DNA of 64,000 bases from Pseudomonas sp. H3(2019) (GCF_007713465.1 NZ_VMSG01000018.1:82686-146685); one strand, 5' to 3'. Shown: positions 43,852 to 53,104, numbered from the stretch's first letter. Numbers and translations: made by a program. The notes: a model not told the origin generated them from the sequence alone.

Positions 43852-44241
43852 ATGATCAAGCCCACACCGAATCCACCAGAAGACCCAGCAACTTCCCCCT
43901 ACGAATCCCCTGATTCGAAAAAACTCCACGAAGCCGCCGAACGCGCCCTCGACCACCACCTGGGCACGCCCCCACCCAAGATCCACCTCGCCGACGCCCG
44001 CAAAGGCCAACTCTTCATCGTCGCCCCCGACGTCGACACCGACAGCCTCCTGGCCAACGCCTCCGAAGACATCGCCTCCATCAAAGCCATCGCTGGCGAC
44101 CTCGCCTTCGAAATCGAAGGCTCGCGCCGCAACGTCGCCTTGGCGATTTACCGCATGGCCGAAGGCGCCCAACTGCTGATCGACCGCGCCATGGACAACC
44201 TCGACCCGCCGAACCCTACGGAGTATCGGGTCAAGATGTAG
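43852..44241 (+). CDS. DUF6124 family protein
   Basis: A 129-residue cytoplasmic protein of the Pseudomonas-restricted DUF6124 family: a proline-rich head (KPTPNPPEDP), a helical body starting KKLHEAAERALDHH, then LFIVAPDVDTDSLLANASEDIAS and MAEGAQLLIDRAMDNLDP. The family is multi-copy and uncharacterised; an alpha-helical regulator or partner protein is likely. The start is ATG 43852 at the end of the structured leader with GGAAGACACC upstream. Longer frames to 43720 only translate the leader. Confidence 0.8.
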   Translation: MIKPTPNPPEDPATSPYESPDSKKLHEAAERALDHHLGTPPPKIHLADARKGQLFIVAPDVDTDSLLANASEDIASIKAIAGDLAFEIEGSRRNVALAIYRMAEGAQLLIDRAMDNLDPPNPTEYRVKM

Positions 44242-44254
44242 TTGATCGTTAGTT

Positions 44255-44366
44255 GATCGTTCCCACGCTCTGCGTGGGAATGCCGCTCCGGACGCTCCGC
44301 GTCCGCTTTGGCGCGTGACGCAGAGCGTCACAGGATGCATTCCCACGCGGGAGCGTGGGAACGATC
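44255..44366. repeat. Expanded nested REP-like element
   Basis: About 112 bp. A left GATCGTTCCCACGC unit and a right GCGTGGGAACGATC unit bracket inner palindromes GGACGCTCCGCGTCC and GACGCAGAGCGTC, plus a second TTCCCACGC pair. It closely resembles the element at 6428 and lies between the DUF6124 and peptidase genes. Confidence 0.8.
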
Positions 44367-44468
44367 ATCACAAAGGTTTGGGAACGATCATTTGAAACAT
44401 CTGCCGACTACGCAGGTCAATTCTGGCTGCTAGGCTGTTTTCAGGCCTTCCTCGACAGAACCTTGCCC

Positions 44469-45365
44469 ATGTTCGCGCGATTGCTGTTTTTCTGTGGTCT
44501 TTTCATGGCCTCCACCTCGGCTATGGCCATCACTATTTACAAATCCACCAGCGCGACGGGTGTGGTCTCCTACAGTGACCGTCCATCCCATGGCGCGCGG
44601 ATCTTTGTGTTCCGCGACCGCATGGAGGAGCACCTTGAGCGCCAGGTACTTCTGGATATCAAGAAGCAGAGGGACACGCACAGTGTGTTTGTGCGCAACG
44701 ATTTGTATGCGCCGGTAGAGGTCGAGCTGAGTTTCACCGGGCTGAAGAATGTCAGCGGTGCGCCGGCACAACCGATCCGTAGGGTGTTGCCGGCGCGCAG
44801 CACTCTGCGTCTGGCGTTGCTCACGGCGATTACGCCCGGCAAGCCGCTGACCTATACCCCGACGTTCAACTATTCCCTGGGCAACCCCACAGATACCTCG
44901 TTGGCCTATCGGTATCCGCTGCCGTGGCGTGGCGGCCCGTTCCATCTGACTCAGGGCCCTAATGGCCGATACAGCCATTTTGGGGTCAAGAACCGCTATG
45001 CCATGGATATCGCGATGCCTGAAGGCACGCCGATCATCGCGGCGCGTGGCGGGATGGTGGTGAAGACCGAAAACAACCAGAGCGGACGCGGCACTGACCC
45101 GTCGGGCAATTTCGTGCGGGTGTTGCACGATGACGGGACGATGGGCGTGTACCTGCACCTTAAACGCGGCTCGGTGTGTGTGCGCGAAGGTCAGCGGGTG
45201 GTAGTTGGCAGTGCGCTGGGGTTGTCGGGCAATACCGGCAACAGCAGCGGGCCGCACCTGCATTTTGTGGTGCAGCGCAATAGCGGGTTGGGGCTGGTGT
45301 CGATTCCGTACCAGTTCAACCAGTCGGTGGGTAGCTTGCCGAACTTTGCGCTCGGCAAACAATGA
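44469..45365 (+). CDS. M23 family (LytM-type) peptidase
   Basis: A 298-residue exported protein. The signal peptide (LLFFCGLFMASTSAMA) is followed by a DUF4124-like start (ITIYKSTSATGVVSYSDRP) and a beta-rich middle. The C-terminal M23 domain has HFGVKNRYAMDIAMPEG (zinc His and Asp) and GPHLHFVVQ (HLH zinc/catalytic motif), so hydrolase activity on peptidoglycan cross-links is likely. The start at ATG 44469 puts the signal peptide first. It matches a PA5362-like peptidase between pst and phoR. Confidence 0.87.
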   Translation: MFARLLFFCGLFMASTSAMAITIYKSTSATGVVSYSDRPSHGARIFVFRDRMEEHLERQVLLDIKKQRDTHSVFVRNDLYAPVEVELSFTGLKNVSGAPAQPIRRVLPARSTLRLALLTAITPGKPLTYTPTFNYSLGNPTDTSLAYRYPLPWRGGPFHLTQGPNGRYSHFGVKNRYAMDIAMPEGTPIIAARGGMVVKTENNQSGRGTDPSGNFVRVLHDDGTMGVYLHLKRGSVCVREGQRVVVGSALGLSGNTGNSSGPHLHFVVQRNSGLGLVSIPYQFNQSVGSLPNFALGKQ

Positions 45366-45384
45366 CGTGTTGCCTGTTCTGACG

Positions 45385-45413
45385 CCTTCGCGAGCAAGCA
45401 TCGCTCGCGAAGG
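45385..45413. terminator. Palindrome between convergent M23 and CorC-like genes
   Basis: CCTTCGCGAGC / GCTCGCGAAGG eleven-pair stem with a 7-base loop. It is a REP-type unit suited to ending transcripts from both sides. Confidence 0.75.
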
Positions 45414-45439
45414 GATCGATACCGATCAGGTGTCGGTCA

Positions 45440-46780
45440 CTAGTCGAGCATCAACACCTTGGCCAAAATGATCTTCGGGCCTTTCATCTTTTTGATGATG
45501 ATCCGCAAACCTTCGACTTCCAGCACTTCTTCCTCTTCCGGCACCCGTTTCAGGGTTTCGTAGACCAGTCCGGCGAGGGTTTCGGCCTCGACGTGGTCCA
45601 GATCGATACCCAGCAGGCGTTCGACCTTGAACAGCGGTGTGTCACCGCGCACCAGCAATTTGCCCGGCTGATAAGCGAGGATCCCGCGCTCGGCCTTGCG
45701 GTGTTCGTCCTGGATGTCGCCAACCAGCACTTCCAGCACGTCTTCCATGGTCAGGTAGCCGATGATGTTGCCGTCGGCCTCTTCAACCACGGCGAAGTGC
45801 GAACCGCCCTTACGGAACTGCTCCAGCAACTGCGACAACGGCATGTGCCGCGATACGCGTTCCAGCGGGCGGGTCAGCTCGGCCAGGTTGAACGACTCGG
45901 GAATGTGGTCCAGCGCCGCCAGTTCCAGCAGCAGGTCCTTGATGTGCAGCAGGCCGACGAACTCCTGGCGTTCGCTGTCGTACACCGGGTAGCGGCTGAA
46001 TTTGTGACGACGGAACAGTGCAAGGATTTCCTTGAGCGGCGCGTTGAACTCCAGCGTCACCAGGTCTTCCCGGGAGTTGGCCCAGTCGACCACTTCCAGC
46101 TCACCCATTTCCACGGCCGAGGCAAGTACGCGCATGCCTTGATCGCTCGGGTCCTGGCCACGGCTGGAGTGCAGGATCAGTTTCAGTTCTTCACGGCTGT
46201 AATGGTGCTCGTGATGAGGGCCGGGTTCACCTTGGCCAGCAATCCGCAGAATCGTGTTGGCGCTGGCGTTGAGCAGATAGATCGCCGGGTACATCGCCCA
46301 GTAGAACAGGTACAGCGGCACCGCCGTCCACAGCGACAGCAGCTCGGGTTTGCGGATGGCCCAGGATTTGGGGGCCAGTTCGCCGACCACGATGTGCAGA
46401 TACGAAATGATAAAGAAGGCGGTGAAGAACGACACACCCTTGACCACTTCCGGCGAGTTGACGCCGACCGCGCTCAGCAACGGTTCGAGAATGTGCGCGA
46501 ACGCCGGTTCACCGACCCAGCCAAGGCCCAGGGAGGCGAGGGTAATACCCAATTGGCAGGCGGACAGGTAGGCGTCGAGCTGGCTGTGTACGGTGCGCAG
46601 GATGTGCCCGCGCCAGCCGTTTTTCTCAGCAATGGCCTCGACCCGGGTCGAGCGCAGTTTGACCATGGCAAACTCGGCCGCAACGAAGAAGCCGTTGAGC
46701 AAAACCAGGATCAGTGCAAAAAGAATCATGCCGAAATCGGCGAAGAGTGAAGCGAGGGTCACGCCAGGGGAAGGGTCCAT
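45440..46780 (-). CDS. CNNM/HlyC-CorC family transporter-like protein
   Basis: A 446-residue membrane protein. The DUF21 domain has four helices (about 15-180; FALILVLLNGFFVAAEFAMV, LGLGWVGEPAF), a CBS pair follows (about 215-345; KFSRYPVYDSERQEFVGLLH, DGNIIGYLTMEDVLEVLVGD), then a CorC/HlyC-type C-terminal domain (LLGIDLDHVEAETLAGLVYETL). Relatives export magnesium or cobalt. Adjacent to phoR and convergent with the M23 gene; no regulatory site is obvious. Confidence 0.9.
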   Translation of the reverse strand: MDPSPGVTLASLFADFGMILFALILVLLNGFFVAAEFAMVKLRSTRVEAIAEKNGWRGHILRTVHSQLDAYLSACQLGITLASLGLGWVGEPAFAHILEPLLSAVGVNSPEVVKGVSFFTAFFIISYLHIVVGELAPKSWAIRKPELLSLWTAVPLYLFYWAMYPAIYLLNASANTILRIAGQGEPGPHHEHHYSREELKLILHSSRGQDPSDQGMRVLASAVEMGELEVVDWANSREDLVTLEFNAPLKEILALFRRHKFSRYPVYDSERQEFVGLLHIKDLLLELAALDHIPESFNLAELTRPLERVSRHMPLSQLLEQFRKGGSHFAVVEEADGNIIGYLTMEDVLEVLVGDIQDEHRKAERGILAYQPGKLLVRGDTPLFKVERLLGIDLDHVEAETLAGLVYETLKRVPEEEEVLEVEGLRIIIKKMKGPKIILAKVLMLD

Positions 46781-46904
46781 GATGGAGTTTTGCGGGTTCC
46801 GTGTATTCGAAAAGAAAGGGGATTGCCGAGCCTGAAAGGCAGGCCCAAGTCAGCCAATGTAGCGGCTGACAGGGCGATTGCCTAGAGGTTAGTCAACTCG
46901 TGCG

Positions 46905-48227
46905 CTAGTCGGTCAGCGAGCTGACCCGCGATTTTGTCACCTGTGCCGGCGCGAAATGGCAGGTGAACGTGCTGCCGTGACCCAGCACGCTGCTGATCTC
47001 CATTCGCGCACGATGACGTAACAAAACGTGTTTGACGATGGCCAGGCCCAGCCCGGTGCCGCCGGTATTGGAGTTGCGGCTGGAGTCGACGCGATAGAAT
47101 CGCTCGGTCAGGCGCGGCAGGTGTTTGTTGTCGATGCCGATCCCCGAGTCCTGCACGCTGAGGTGTGCGCCTTGTTCGTCACCCCACCAGCGGATGCGGA
47201 TGTTGCCACCGTCCGGGGTGTATTTGACGGCGTTGAACACCAGGTTCGAGAACGCGCTGCGCAATTCGGCTTCACTGCCCTTGAGCATAATCGACGGATC
47301 GGCTTCCAGGGTGATGTGCTGGTTACGCTGCCCGGACAGCGCCTGGGCGTCACTCTTGATCGATTGCAGCAGACTGTCGATCGGCACCGGCTGGTTATCC
47401 GACGGGTAATCGGTGGCTTCGAGCTTGGCCAACAGCAGCAAGTCGTTGAGCAGCGTCTGCATGCGCCCGCCCTGTTGCTGCATTTGCTGCAACGCACGGC
47501 TCCAGCGCGGATTCACCTCTTCGACGTTATCGAGCAGGGTTTCCAGGTAGCCGCAGATCACCGTCAACGGCGTGCGCAGTTCGTGGGAGACATTGGCGAT
47601 GAAGTCTTTGCGCATTTGCTCAAGCTGATGAATGCGGGTGACGTCGCGCACCAGCATCAAGTGTTCGTTGTTGCCGTAACGGGTGATGTACAGCTGAATC
47701 CGCATCCGGTCGTTGGTCGGCGAAGGGATTTCCAGCGGCTCGGCGTAGTTGTCCTGCTCGAAATACTCCTTGAAGCGCGGATGACGCACCAGGTTGGTCA
47801 CCGGCTGACCACTGTCCTGCGGGGTCTTGAGGCCCAGCAGGGTTTCGGCGGCGCGGTTCCACCATTCCAGGTTGCCGTCGCTGTCGAGCATGATTACGGC
47901 GTCTTTCAACGCTGCGGTGGACTCCTGAACCCGGTCGATCACCGCTTGCAGGCGTCCGCGCACGCGCTGATCGCGCCGTTGCAGGTGGTAGATGCTGTCG
48001 AACACTTCGCCCCACAGGCCATAGCCATCGGGTGGTGCTTCGTCGGGCTTTTGCAGGCGCAGCCACTCGTGCAGGCGCAGCAATTGCTTGAGGGTCCAGG
48101 CCAGGTAAATGCCCAGGCCAGCGGCCAGGCTCCAGCCGTAGTAGCCCGTAATCAGGCCGATCACCAGGCAGCCGGTGACCAGTAACAGCATGTGGCGGAT
48201 CAGAGTGCCATGCCAGTTTTGGTTCAC
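46905..48227 (-). CDS. phoR: Phosphate regulon sensor kinase PhoR
   Basis: A 440-residue membrane histidine kinase. The N-terminal membrane helices (about 12-50) lack a large periplasmic domain, as is usual because PhoR senses phosphate through PstSCAB-PhoU. A PAS domain (about 100-195) follows, then the H-box FIANVSHELRTPL near 212-224 and the ATPase motifs NAVKYTPDGG, DSGIGI and GGTGLGLAIVKH. It starts with GTG 48227, 44 bp after phoB, forming phoBR. Confidence 0.95.
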   Translation of the reverse strand: MNQNWHGTLIRHMLLLVTGCLVIGLITGYYGWSLAAGLGIYLAWTLKQLLRLHEWLRLQKPDEAPPDGYGLWGEVFDSIYHLQRRDQRVRGRLQAVIDRVQESTAALKDAVIMLDSDGNLEWWNRAAETLLGLKTPQDSGQPVTNLVRHPRFKEYFEQDNYAEPLEIPSPTNDRMRIQLYITRYGNNEHLMLVRDVTRIHQLEQMRKDFIANVSHELRTPLTVICGYLETLLDNVEEVNPRWSRALQQMQQQGGRMQTLLNDLLLLAKLEATDYPSDNQPVPIDSLLQSIKSDAQALSGQRNQHITLEADPSIMLKGSEAELRSAFSNLVFNAVKYTPDGGNIRIRWWGDEQGAHLSVQDSGIGIDNKHLPRLTERFYRVDSSRNSNTGGTGLGLAIVKHVLLRHRARMEISSVLGHGSTFTCHFAPAQVTKSRVSSLTD

Positions 48228-48271
48228 TTAAACTTGCGTCCTTGTCAGCGTGTCGAGCAGGTAGGGCCGGC

Positions 48272-48961
48272 TCAGGCCTTGGTCGAAAACCGGTAGCCGG
48301 TGCCACGCACGGTTTGTACCAGATTCTCGTAGGCATCGCCGAGTGCTTTGCGCAAACGACGGATGTGCACATCGACGGTACGCTCTTCGACATACACATT
48401 GCCGCCCCAGACCTGATCGAGCAATTGCCCGCGGGTGTAGGCGCGCTCCTGATGGGTCATGAAAAACTGCAGCAAGCGGTATTCAGTCGGACCCATCTCG
48501 GCAGGTTTTCCATCGATGGTCACGCGGTGGCTGATCGGGTCCAGCAGCAGGCCGCCGACTTCGATCGGCGCTTCGCCATCGGTAGGGCCGGCACGACGCA
48601 GCACGGCTTTCAGGCGCGCAACCAGCTCGCGTGGGGAAAACGGTTTGGTGATGTAGTCATCGGCGCCGACTTCCAGGCCCTGGATCTTGTTGTCCTCTTC
48701 GCCCTTGGCGGTGAGCATGATGATCGGGATGTCCCCGGTCAGCTCATCACGCTTGAGACGGCGGGCCAGCTCGATGCCTGAAGTGCCGGGAAGCATCCAG
48801 TCGAGCAGGATCAGGTCCGGTTTACGGTCGACGATAATGGCGTGGGCCTGCTGGGAGTTTTCGGCTTCCAGGCAGTCATAGCCGGCCATTTCCAACGCAA
48901 CGGCGATCATTTCGCGAATGGGCGCTTCGTCGTCGACGATCAGAATACTCCTGCCAACCAT
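48272..48961 (-). CDS. phoB: Phosphate regulon response regulator PhoB
   Basis: A 229-residue OmpR-type activator. The receiver domain (1-120) has the acidic pocket DDEAP, the phospho-acceptor Asp in LILLDWMLPGTSG and Lys in TKPFSPREL. The C-terminal winged helix (about 130-228) has GPTEYRLLQFFMTHQERAYTR split across the recognition region and VDVHIRRLRKALG. It would bind the 11-bp-spaced Pho boxes seen before pstS and pstC. phoR follows downstream in the same operon. Confidence 0.96.
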   Translation of the reverse strand: MVGRSILIVDDEAPIREMIAVALEMAGYDCLEAENSQQAHAIIVDRKPDLILLDWMLPGTSGIELARRLKRDELTGDIPIIMLTAKGEEDNKIQGLEVGADDYITKPFSPRELVARLKAVLRRAGPTDGEAPIEVGGLLLDPISHRVTIDGKPAEMGPTEYRLLQFFMTHQERAYTRGQLLDQVWGGNVYVEERTVDVHIRRLRKALGDAYENLVQTVRGTGYRFSTKA

Positions 48962-49014
48962 GCCTTAATCCTCTTGTCATTTAACTGTCTTGCGCCGCAT
49001 TAGATAACGGAATT

Positions 49015-49032
49015 ATTGCAGTCGTGTGACAG
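49015..49032 (-). promoter_or_regulatory. Possible degenerate Pho box upstream of phoB
   Basis: On the minus strand CTGTCAC is followed 11 bp later by CTGCAAT, about 55 bp upstream of the phoB start. The spacing fits a PhoB site but the second half is weak. Autoregulation of phoBR is known in relatives. Confidence 0.4.
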
Positions 49033-49112
49033 TATTTTAGTCGTGCGGCGAGCAGTGCAATCCTGAACTACGCTTTAAGTCCAGATCCTGACAACCACAA
49101 AGGAAGGTTTCT

Positions 49113-49493
49113 ATGACTCACTACGCTCAATCGTTCAAAGCCTTGATGCTGGCCGCAGCCTTGGCATTACCGACAATGGCTTTCGCGGCCGAGCCGGCCA
49201 TGATGAAAGACGGCATGATGGTTGATTCCAAGGGCATGACCCTCTACACCTTTGACAAAGACAAGGGGGGCAAGTCGATGTGCGACGCCAAGTGCGCCGA
49301 GAACTGGCCGCCGATGATGGCTCCGATGGATGCCAAGCCCGAAGGCAAGTGGACCGTGATCAAGCGCGATGACGGCATGATGCAATGGGCTCACGACGGC
49401 AAGCCGATGTACACCTTCAAAATGGACACGAAACCCGGCGACAAAATGGGTGACGGTAAAATGAACGGTATGTGGCATATGGCCAAGCACTGA
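49113..49493 (+). CDS. Secreted COG4315-type repeat protein
   Basis: A 126-residue exported protein with a signal peptide ending MAFAAEP and two copies of the Lipoprotein_15 (PF03640) pattern: GMTLYTFDKDKGGKSMCD with CAENWPP, then GKPMYTFKMDTKPGDKMGD. The mature part is rich in Met, His, Asp and Lys, consistent with metal or haem handling, but no function is proven. It has an AAAGGAAGG ribosome site and is divergent from phoB. Confidence 0.85.
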   Translation: MTHYAQSFKALMLAAALALPTMAFAAEPAMMKDGMMVDSKGMTLYTFDKDKGGKSMCDAKCAENWPPMMAPMDAKPEGKWTVIKRDDGMMQWAHDGKPMYTFKMDTKPGDKMGDGKMNGMWHMAKH

Positions 49494-49550
49494 CCGGCGC
49501 AGAATAATCTGAACCGCTAAAAGATCGTCCGAACGCGGCCCGAACCTTCA

Positions 49551-49581
49551 GCAGCTCCTACGGTATCGGTGTAGGAGCTGC
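49551..49581. repeat. REP-like palindrome (GCAGCTCCTAC family)
   Basis: GCAGCTCCTAC / GTAGGAGCTGC with a 9-base centre, followed by GGAGGCTGCGATCG. It lies between the convergent secreted-protein and ubiA genes and may terminate both. Confidence 0.85.
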
Positions 49582-49606
49582 CGGAGGCTGCGATCGTTCA
49601 AATGGG

Positions 49607-50497
49607 TCAACGCAACGCGTAATCCAGCACAATCCCGACGAAAATCGCCAACCCGGCCCAATGGTTATGCAGGAAGGCCCGGAAACACTTCAGTCGGTCC
49701 TTGTCGCGGGTGTACCAGAATTCCCAGGCAAAACACGCCGCCGCTGCCACCAGACCCAAGTGGAACCAGCCGCCCAGTTCGAATTTCGATCCGGCCAGCA
49801 GCAAGCACCCCAGGGCCAGCCCTTGCAGCGTGAGAATGATCACCCGATCGGCGTCGCCAAACAGAATCGCCGTGGATTTCACACCAATTTTCAAATCGTC
49901 GTCGCGGTCGGTCATGGCGTAATAGGTGTCATAACCCACGGTCCACAGCAGGTTGGCGATCCACAGCAACCAGGCAATGGCCGGCAGTTCACCGGTTTCG
50001 GCGGTGAACGCCATCGGCATGCCCCAGGAGAACGCCGCGCCCAGCACCACCTGCGGGTAATAGGTGTAGCGTTTCATGAACGGGTAAGTGGCGGCCAGCG
50101 CCAGACCGCCGAACGACAACCAGACCGTGGCCGCGTTGGTGCACAGCACCAGCAGGAAGCTCACACCCATCAGCAATGCGAAAAACACCAGCGCCTCTTT
50201 GGAGCTGATCTTGCCGCTGACCAAGGGCCGTTGTTCGGTACGTTTCACGTGACCGTCGACCTTGCGATCAGCCCAGTCATTGATCACGCAGCCGCCCGCG
50301 CGGGTCAGCACCACGCCAAGGACGAAAATCACGATATTGGCCAGTGACGGCGAACCTTTGCCGGCAATCCACAGCGCCCACAGCGTTGGCCACAGCAGCA
50401 GGTAAATGCCGATGGGCTTGTCCATGCGCGTCAACTGGATGAAGTCCCAGGCGCGCGGGTTCACGCGATTCAATGATTTGAGCAGGCTTTGGTACAT
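49607..50497 (-). CDS. ubiA: 4-hydroxybenzoate octaprenyltransferase
   Basis: A 296-residue inner-membrane prenyltransferase that attaches the polyprenyl tail to 4-hydroxybenzoate in ubiquinone synthesis. About eight helices are seen. The two Asp-rich prenyl-diphosphate motifs are NDWADRKVD (about 74-82) and DRDDDLKIG (about 195). It starts at ATG 50497, overlapping the ubiC stop by one base (TGATG). The product of UbiC is its substrate. Confidence 0.95.
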   Translation of the reverse strand: MYQSLLKSLNRVNPRAWDFIQLTRMDKPIGIYLLLWPTLWALWIAGKGSPSLANIVIFVLGVVLTRAGGCVINDWADRKVDGHVKRTEQRPLVSGKISSKEALVFFALLMGVSFLLVLCTNAATVWLSFGGLALAATYPFMKRYTYYPQVVLGAAFSWGMPMAFTAETGELPAIAWLLWIANLLWTVGYDTYYAMTDRDDDLKIGVKSTAILFGDADRVIILTLQGLALGCLLLAGSKFELGGWFHLGLVAAAACFAWEFWYTRDKDRLKCFRAFLHNHWAGLAIFVGIVLDYALR

Positions 50498-51060
50498 CAG
50501 CAGTTCTCCGTATTCGCGCGGGCAGCGCGCCACAGGGCTGGCAGGAATATTTCCGCGACCAGCACGCTCAGGTCCCCCCGGTCGAAACGCGAGCGCCGGC
50601 CCCACAGTTCAGGTGCTTGAGACTCACTCGGCAACCACTCGACGGGATAGTGACAAACCTCGATGGCGCGGCGCTGGAACGCCTGATCGCAAAACAGCAG
50701 TTCGCCCAGGGAGCGGCTACCCAATTTATCCATATTCAACCCGCCGTCCTGCAACGAACTGCGTGCCGCCACACTGCGGGCAAACACCCAGGCTTCACCA
50801 TGACCGCGCAAATACACCTCGCGAACCCAGCCTTCACTGCCTTCGGGCAATTCCAGTGCGGCGCATTCGTCTGCACGCAAAGGCTGCCAACCTTCGAACA
50901 ACGGCGTCACGCTGAAGCCGTCATCCGACAAACGGGTCAAGCGACGGGTGAGCGAGCCCTCATCGAATAGCCAGTCGAGGGTTTGCGCGTCGGGTAGCGG
51001 GGTCAGCTGGCTTTGTGGCAGCCAGAACAGAGCCGGGGCGAGGGGTTTTGAGTGCGGCAC
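50497..51060 (-). CDS. ubiC: Chorismate--pyruvate lyase
   Basis: A 187-residue cytoplasmic lyase converting chorismate to 4-hydroxybenzoate and pyruvate, the first committed step of ubiquinone synthesis. The family pattern includes WLFDEGSLTRRL at about 29-40, REVYLRGHGEAWVFARSV and GSRSLGELLF. It starts with GTG 51060 and is coupled to ubiA by a TGATG overlap. Divergent from the rubredoxin gene. Confidence 0.93.
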   Translation of the reverse strand: MPHSKPLAPALFWLPQSQLTPLPDAQTLDWLFDEGSLTRRLTRLSDDGFSVTPLFEGWQPLRADECAALELPEGSEGWVREVYLRGHGEAWVFARSVAARSSLQDGGLNMDKLGSRSLGELLFCDQAFQRRAIEVCHYPVEWLPSESQAPELWGRRSRFDRGDLSVLVAEIFLPALWRAARANTENC

Positions 51061-51261
51061 AGTGAGTCAGTATTGGCAGCAAATGAGGCGGCGAGCTTAC
51101 CATGTCGGTCGGTGATATTGACTGACCAGACCGGGTATTGGCCGCGAACAGGCTTGCATCTGCTGCGCCCGATCAGTACAAAACGCCTTGAGCCGGACGG
51201 CAGACCCTTATCGGGTGACCGTTCGCGTCAGTAAAAGCCTGAGAACCTGAGGAAACAAGTA

Positions 51262-51432
51262 ATGAAGAAGTGGCAATGCGTGGTCTGTGGGCTGATCTAC
51301 AACGAAGCCGACGGCTGGCCGGATGACGGCATCGCGGCCGGAACCCCGTGGCAGGACGTACCGGAAGACTGGCTGTGTCCAGACTGTGGCGTCGGCAAAA
51401 TGGATTTCGAAATGATCGAAATCGCTGCCTGA
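51262..51432 (+). CDS. rubA: Rubredoxin
   Basis: A 56-residue iron-sulphur electron carrier with both knuckles, CVVCGLIY (residues 6-13) and CPDCGVGK (39-46), binding one Fe with four cysteines. Translation runs from ATG 51262 to TGA 51430-51432, with GAGGAAACAAG upstream. It passes electrons from the reductase encoded 34 bp downstream to alkane hydroxylase-like or oxidative-stress partners. PAO1 has two tandem rubredoxins here; this strain shows one. Confidence 0.95.
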   Translation: MKKWQCVVCGLIYNEADGWPDDGIAAGTPWQDVPEDWLCPDCGVGKMDFEMIEIAA

Positions 51433-51466
51433 TCACAGATTTTGATGAATTGAAGAGGAGTAACGA

Positions 51467-52615
51467 ATGAACGCACCTGTCGTGATCGTCGGCACTGGGC
51501 TGGCCGGCTACAACCTGGCCCGGGAGTTTCGCAAACTCGATGGCGAAACACCGCTGCTGCTGATTACCGCAGATGATGGACGCTCTTACTCCAAACCGAT
51601 GCTCTCCACCGGTTTTGGCAAGAACAAGGACGCCGATGGCCTGAGCATGGCCGAGCCCGGCGCCATGGCCGAACAGCTGAAGGCTGAAGTGCGGACCCAT
51701 ACGCGCATCAGCGGCATCGACCCGGGCCACAAACGCCTGTGGATCGGCGAAGAAGCCGTGGCCTATCGCGACCTGATCCTCGCCTGGGGCGCGGAAACCG
51801 TGCGTGTGCCGGTGCAGGGCGATGCGCCCGAGGCGATCTTCCCGATCAACGACCTCGAAGACTACGCGCGCTTTCGGGCAGCGGCGGCCGGCAAGCGTCG
51901 GGTGTTGTTGCTCGGCGCTGGCCTGATCGGTTGTGAGTTCGCCAACGACCTGATCCTCGGTGGTTACGAGGTGCAACTGGTCGCGCCGTGCGAACAAGTC
52001 ATGCCGACGCTGCTGCATCCGGCGGCCGCCGCAGCCGTGCAGGCCGGGCTGGAAAGCCTGGGCGCGCAGTTCCACCTCGGCCCGGTGCTCAACCGCTTGC
52101 AGCGCACCGATGACGGGCTCGAAGGGCATTTGTCCGATGGCCAGGTGATCCCCTGCGATGTGGTGGTTTCCGCCATTGGCCTGCGCCCGCGCATCGATCT
52201 GGCGGCCGCTGCCGGTTTGCAGATCAACCGCGGCGTGGTCGTTGACCGCCACCTCAAGACCTCTCACGCCAATATCTACGCCTTGGGCGACTGCGCCGAG
52301 GTTGATGGGCTGAATTTGCTGTACGTGATGCCCCTGATGAGCTGTGCGCGTGCGCTGGCACAAACCCTGGCCGGCAACCCGACGGCGGTCAGCTACGGCG
52401 CGATGCCGATTACCGTGAAAACACCGGTCTGCCCATTGGTGGTTTCCCCGCCACCACGGGGTTTTGAAGGTGTCTGGAGCGTCGAAGGGCAGGGCGCCGA
52501 CATCAAGGCGCTGTGCCGTGATGCGAGCGGAAAACTGCTGGGTTACGCGCTCACCGGGGCGGCAGTGATGGAGAAACTGGCTCTAAACAAGGAGCTTCCG
52601 GCGCTTTTGGCGTAA
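51467..52615 (+). CDS. rubB: Rubredoxin--NAD(+) reductase
   Basis: A 382-residue FAD/NAD flavoprotein. The FAD-binding VIVGTGLAGYNLAREF is at the N-terminus, the NAD-binding LLLGAGLIGCEFAND is near 146, and the second FAD motif NIYALGDCAEVDG is near 266. It reduces the rubredoxin encoded immediately upstream (operon, AGAGGAGT ribosome site). Confidence 0.94.
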   Translation: MNAPVVIVGTGLAGYNLAREFRKLDGETPLLLITADDGRSYSKPMLSTGFGKNKDADGLSMAEPGAMAEQLKAEVRTHTRISGIDPGHKRLWIGEEAVAYRDLILAWGAETVRVPVQGDAPEAIFPINDLEDYARFRAAAAGKRRVLLLGAGLIGCEFANDLILGGYEVQLVAPCEQVMPTLLHPAAAAAVQAGLESLGAQFHLGPVLNRLQRTDDGLEGHLSDGQVIPCDVVVSAIGLRPRIDLAAAAGLQINRGVVVDRHLKTSHANIYALGDCAEVDGLNLLYVMPLMSCARALAQTLAGNPTAVSYGAMPITVKTPVCPLVVSPPPRGFEGVWSVEGQGADIKALCRDASGKLLGYALTGAAVMEKLALNKELPALLA

Positions 52616-52803
52616 ATACCGGTCGTTCTGTCGGAATCACCCCGCTTTTGCCCCTACAAAGGTCGCCCCGAGACTGGCGTCGCACGTAACCGCATGCCAT
52701 CCTCACTCCGTCTGCCGCAGAGTAGAGCCTGCGGCGCCTTGGGCGCTGTTCCGGAAGAACAGCACGGACATAACAACAAAAAACCGTCAAAGAGGCTTCA
52801 CTC

Positions 52804-53079
52804 ATGCGTAAACCAGATCTCGCCGCAGCCATCGCTGAAAAGGCTGACCTCACCAAAGAACAGGCTAACCGCGTACTCAACGCCGTCCTCGAAGAAATCA
52901 CCGGCGCTCTGCACCGTAAAGACAGCGTCACCCTGGTGGGCTTCGGTACTTTCCTGCAACGCCACCGTGGCGCGCGCACCGGCAAGAACCCGCAAACCGG
53001 TGAGCCAGTGAAAATCAAGGCCAGCAACACCGTTGCCTTCAAGCCGGGCAAGTCGCTCAAAGACAGCGTCAATCCGTAA
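52804..53079 (+). CDS. hupA: HU family DNA-binding protein
   Basis: A 91-residue nucleoid protein bending DNA non-specifically. It shows the dimerisation helices (MRKPDLAAAIAEKADL) and the beta-arm signature VGFGTFLQRHRGARTGKNPQ with the intercalating proline region. The position next to rubredoxin matches PA5348 and PP_5313; the hupA name is from memory of that synteny. It is preceded by a 188-bp promoter region and closed by a bidirectional terminator. Confidence 0.88.
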   Translation: MRKPDLAAAIAEKADLTKEQANRVLNAVLEEITGALHRKDSVTLVGFGTFLQRHRGARTGKNPQTGEPVKIKASNTVAFKPGKSLKDSVNP

Positions 53080-53104
53080 CAGGTAAACACCGTCTCGGGG
53101 CGGT

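Noticed and set aside
43526..43852. A 108-codon ORF ending in a TAATG overlap with the DUF6124 gene
   Set aside because: It has no domain and its sequence is fully accounted for by successive hairpins; the GTG start has no ribosome site. It could be a leader peptide but is not supported.
45593..46750. 385-codon plus-strand frame opposite the CorC-like gene, and similar frames opposite phoR, uvrD, aspA and vgrG
   Set aside because: Antisense frames of high-GC codon bias; the minus-strand genes have clear families.
49607..50605. Longer ubiA start at 50605
   Set aside because: The extra N-terminus is antisense-like arginine/proline-rich sequence overlapping ubiC. The ATG at 50497 with the TGATG overlap fits the operon.
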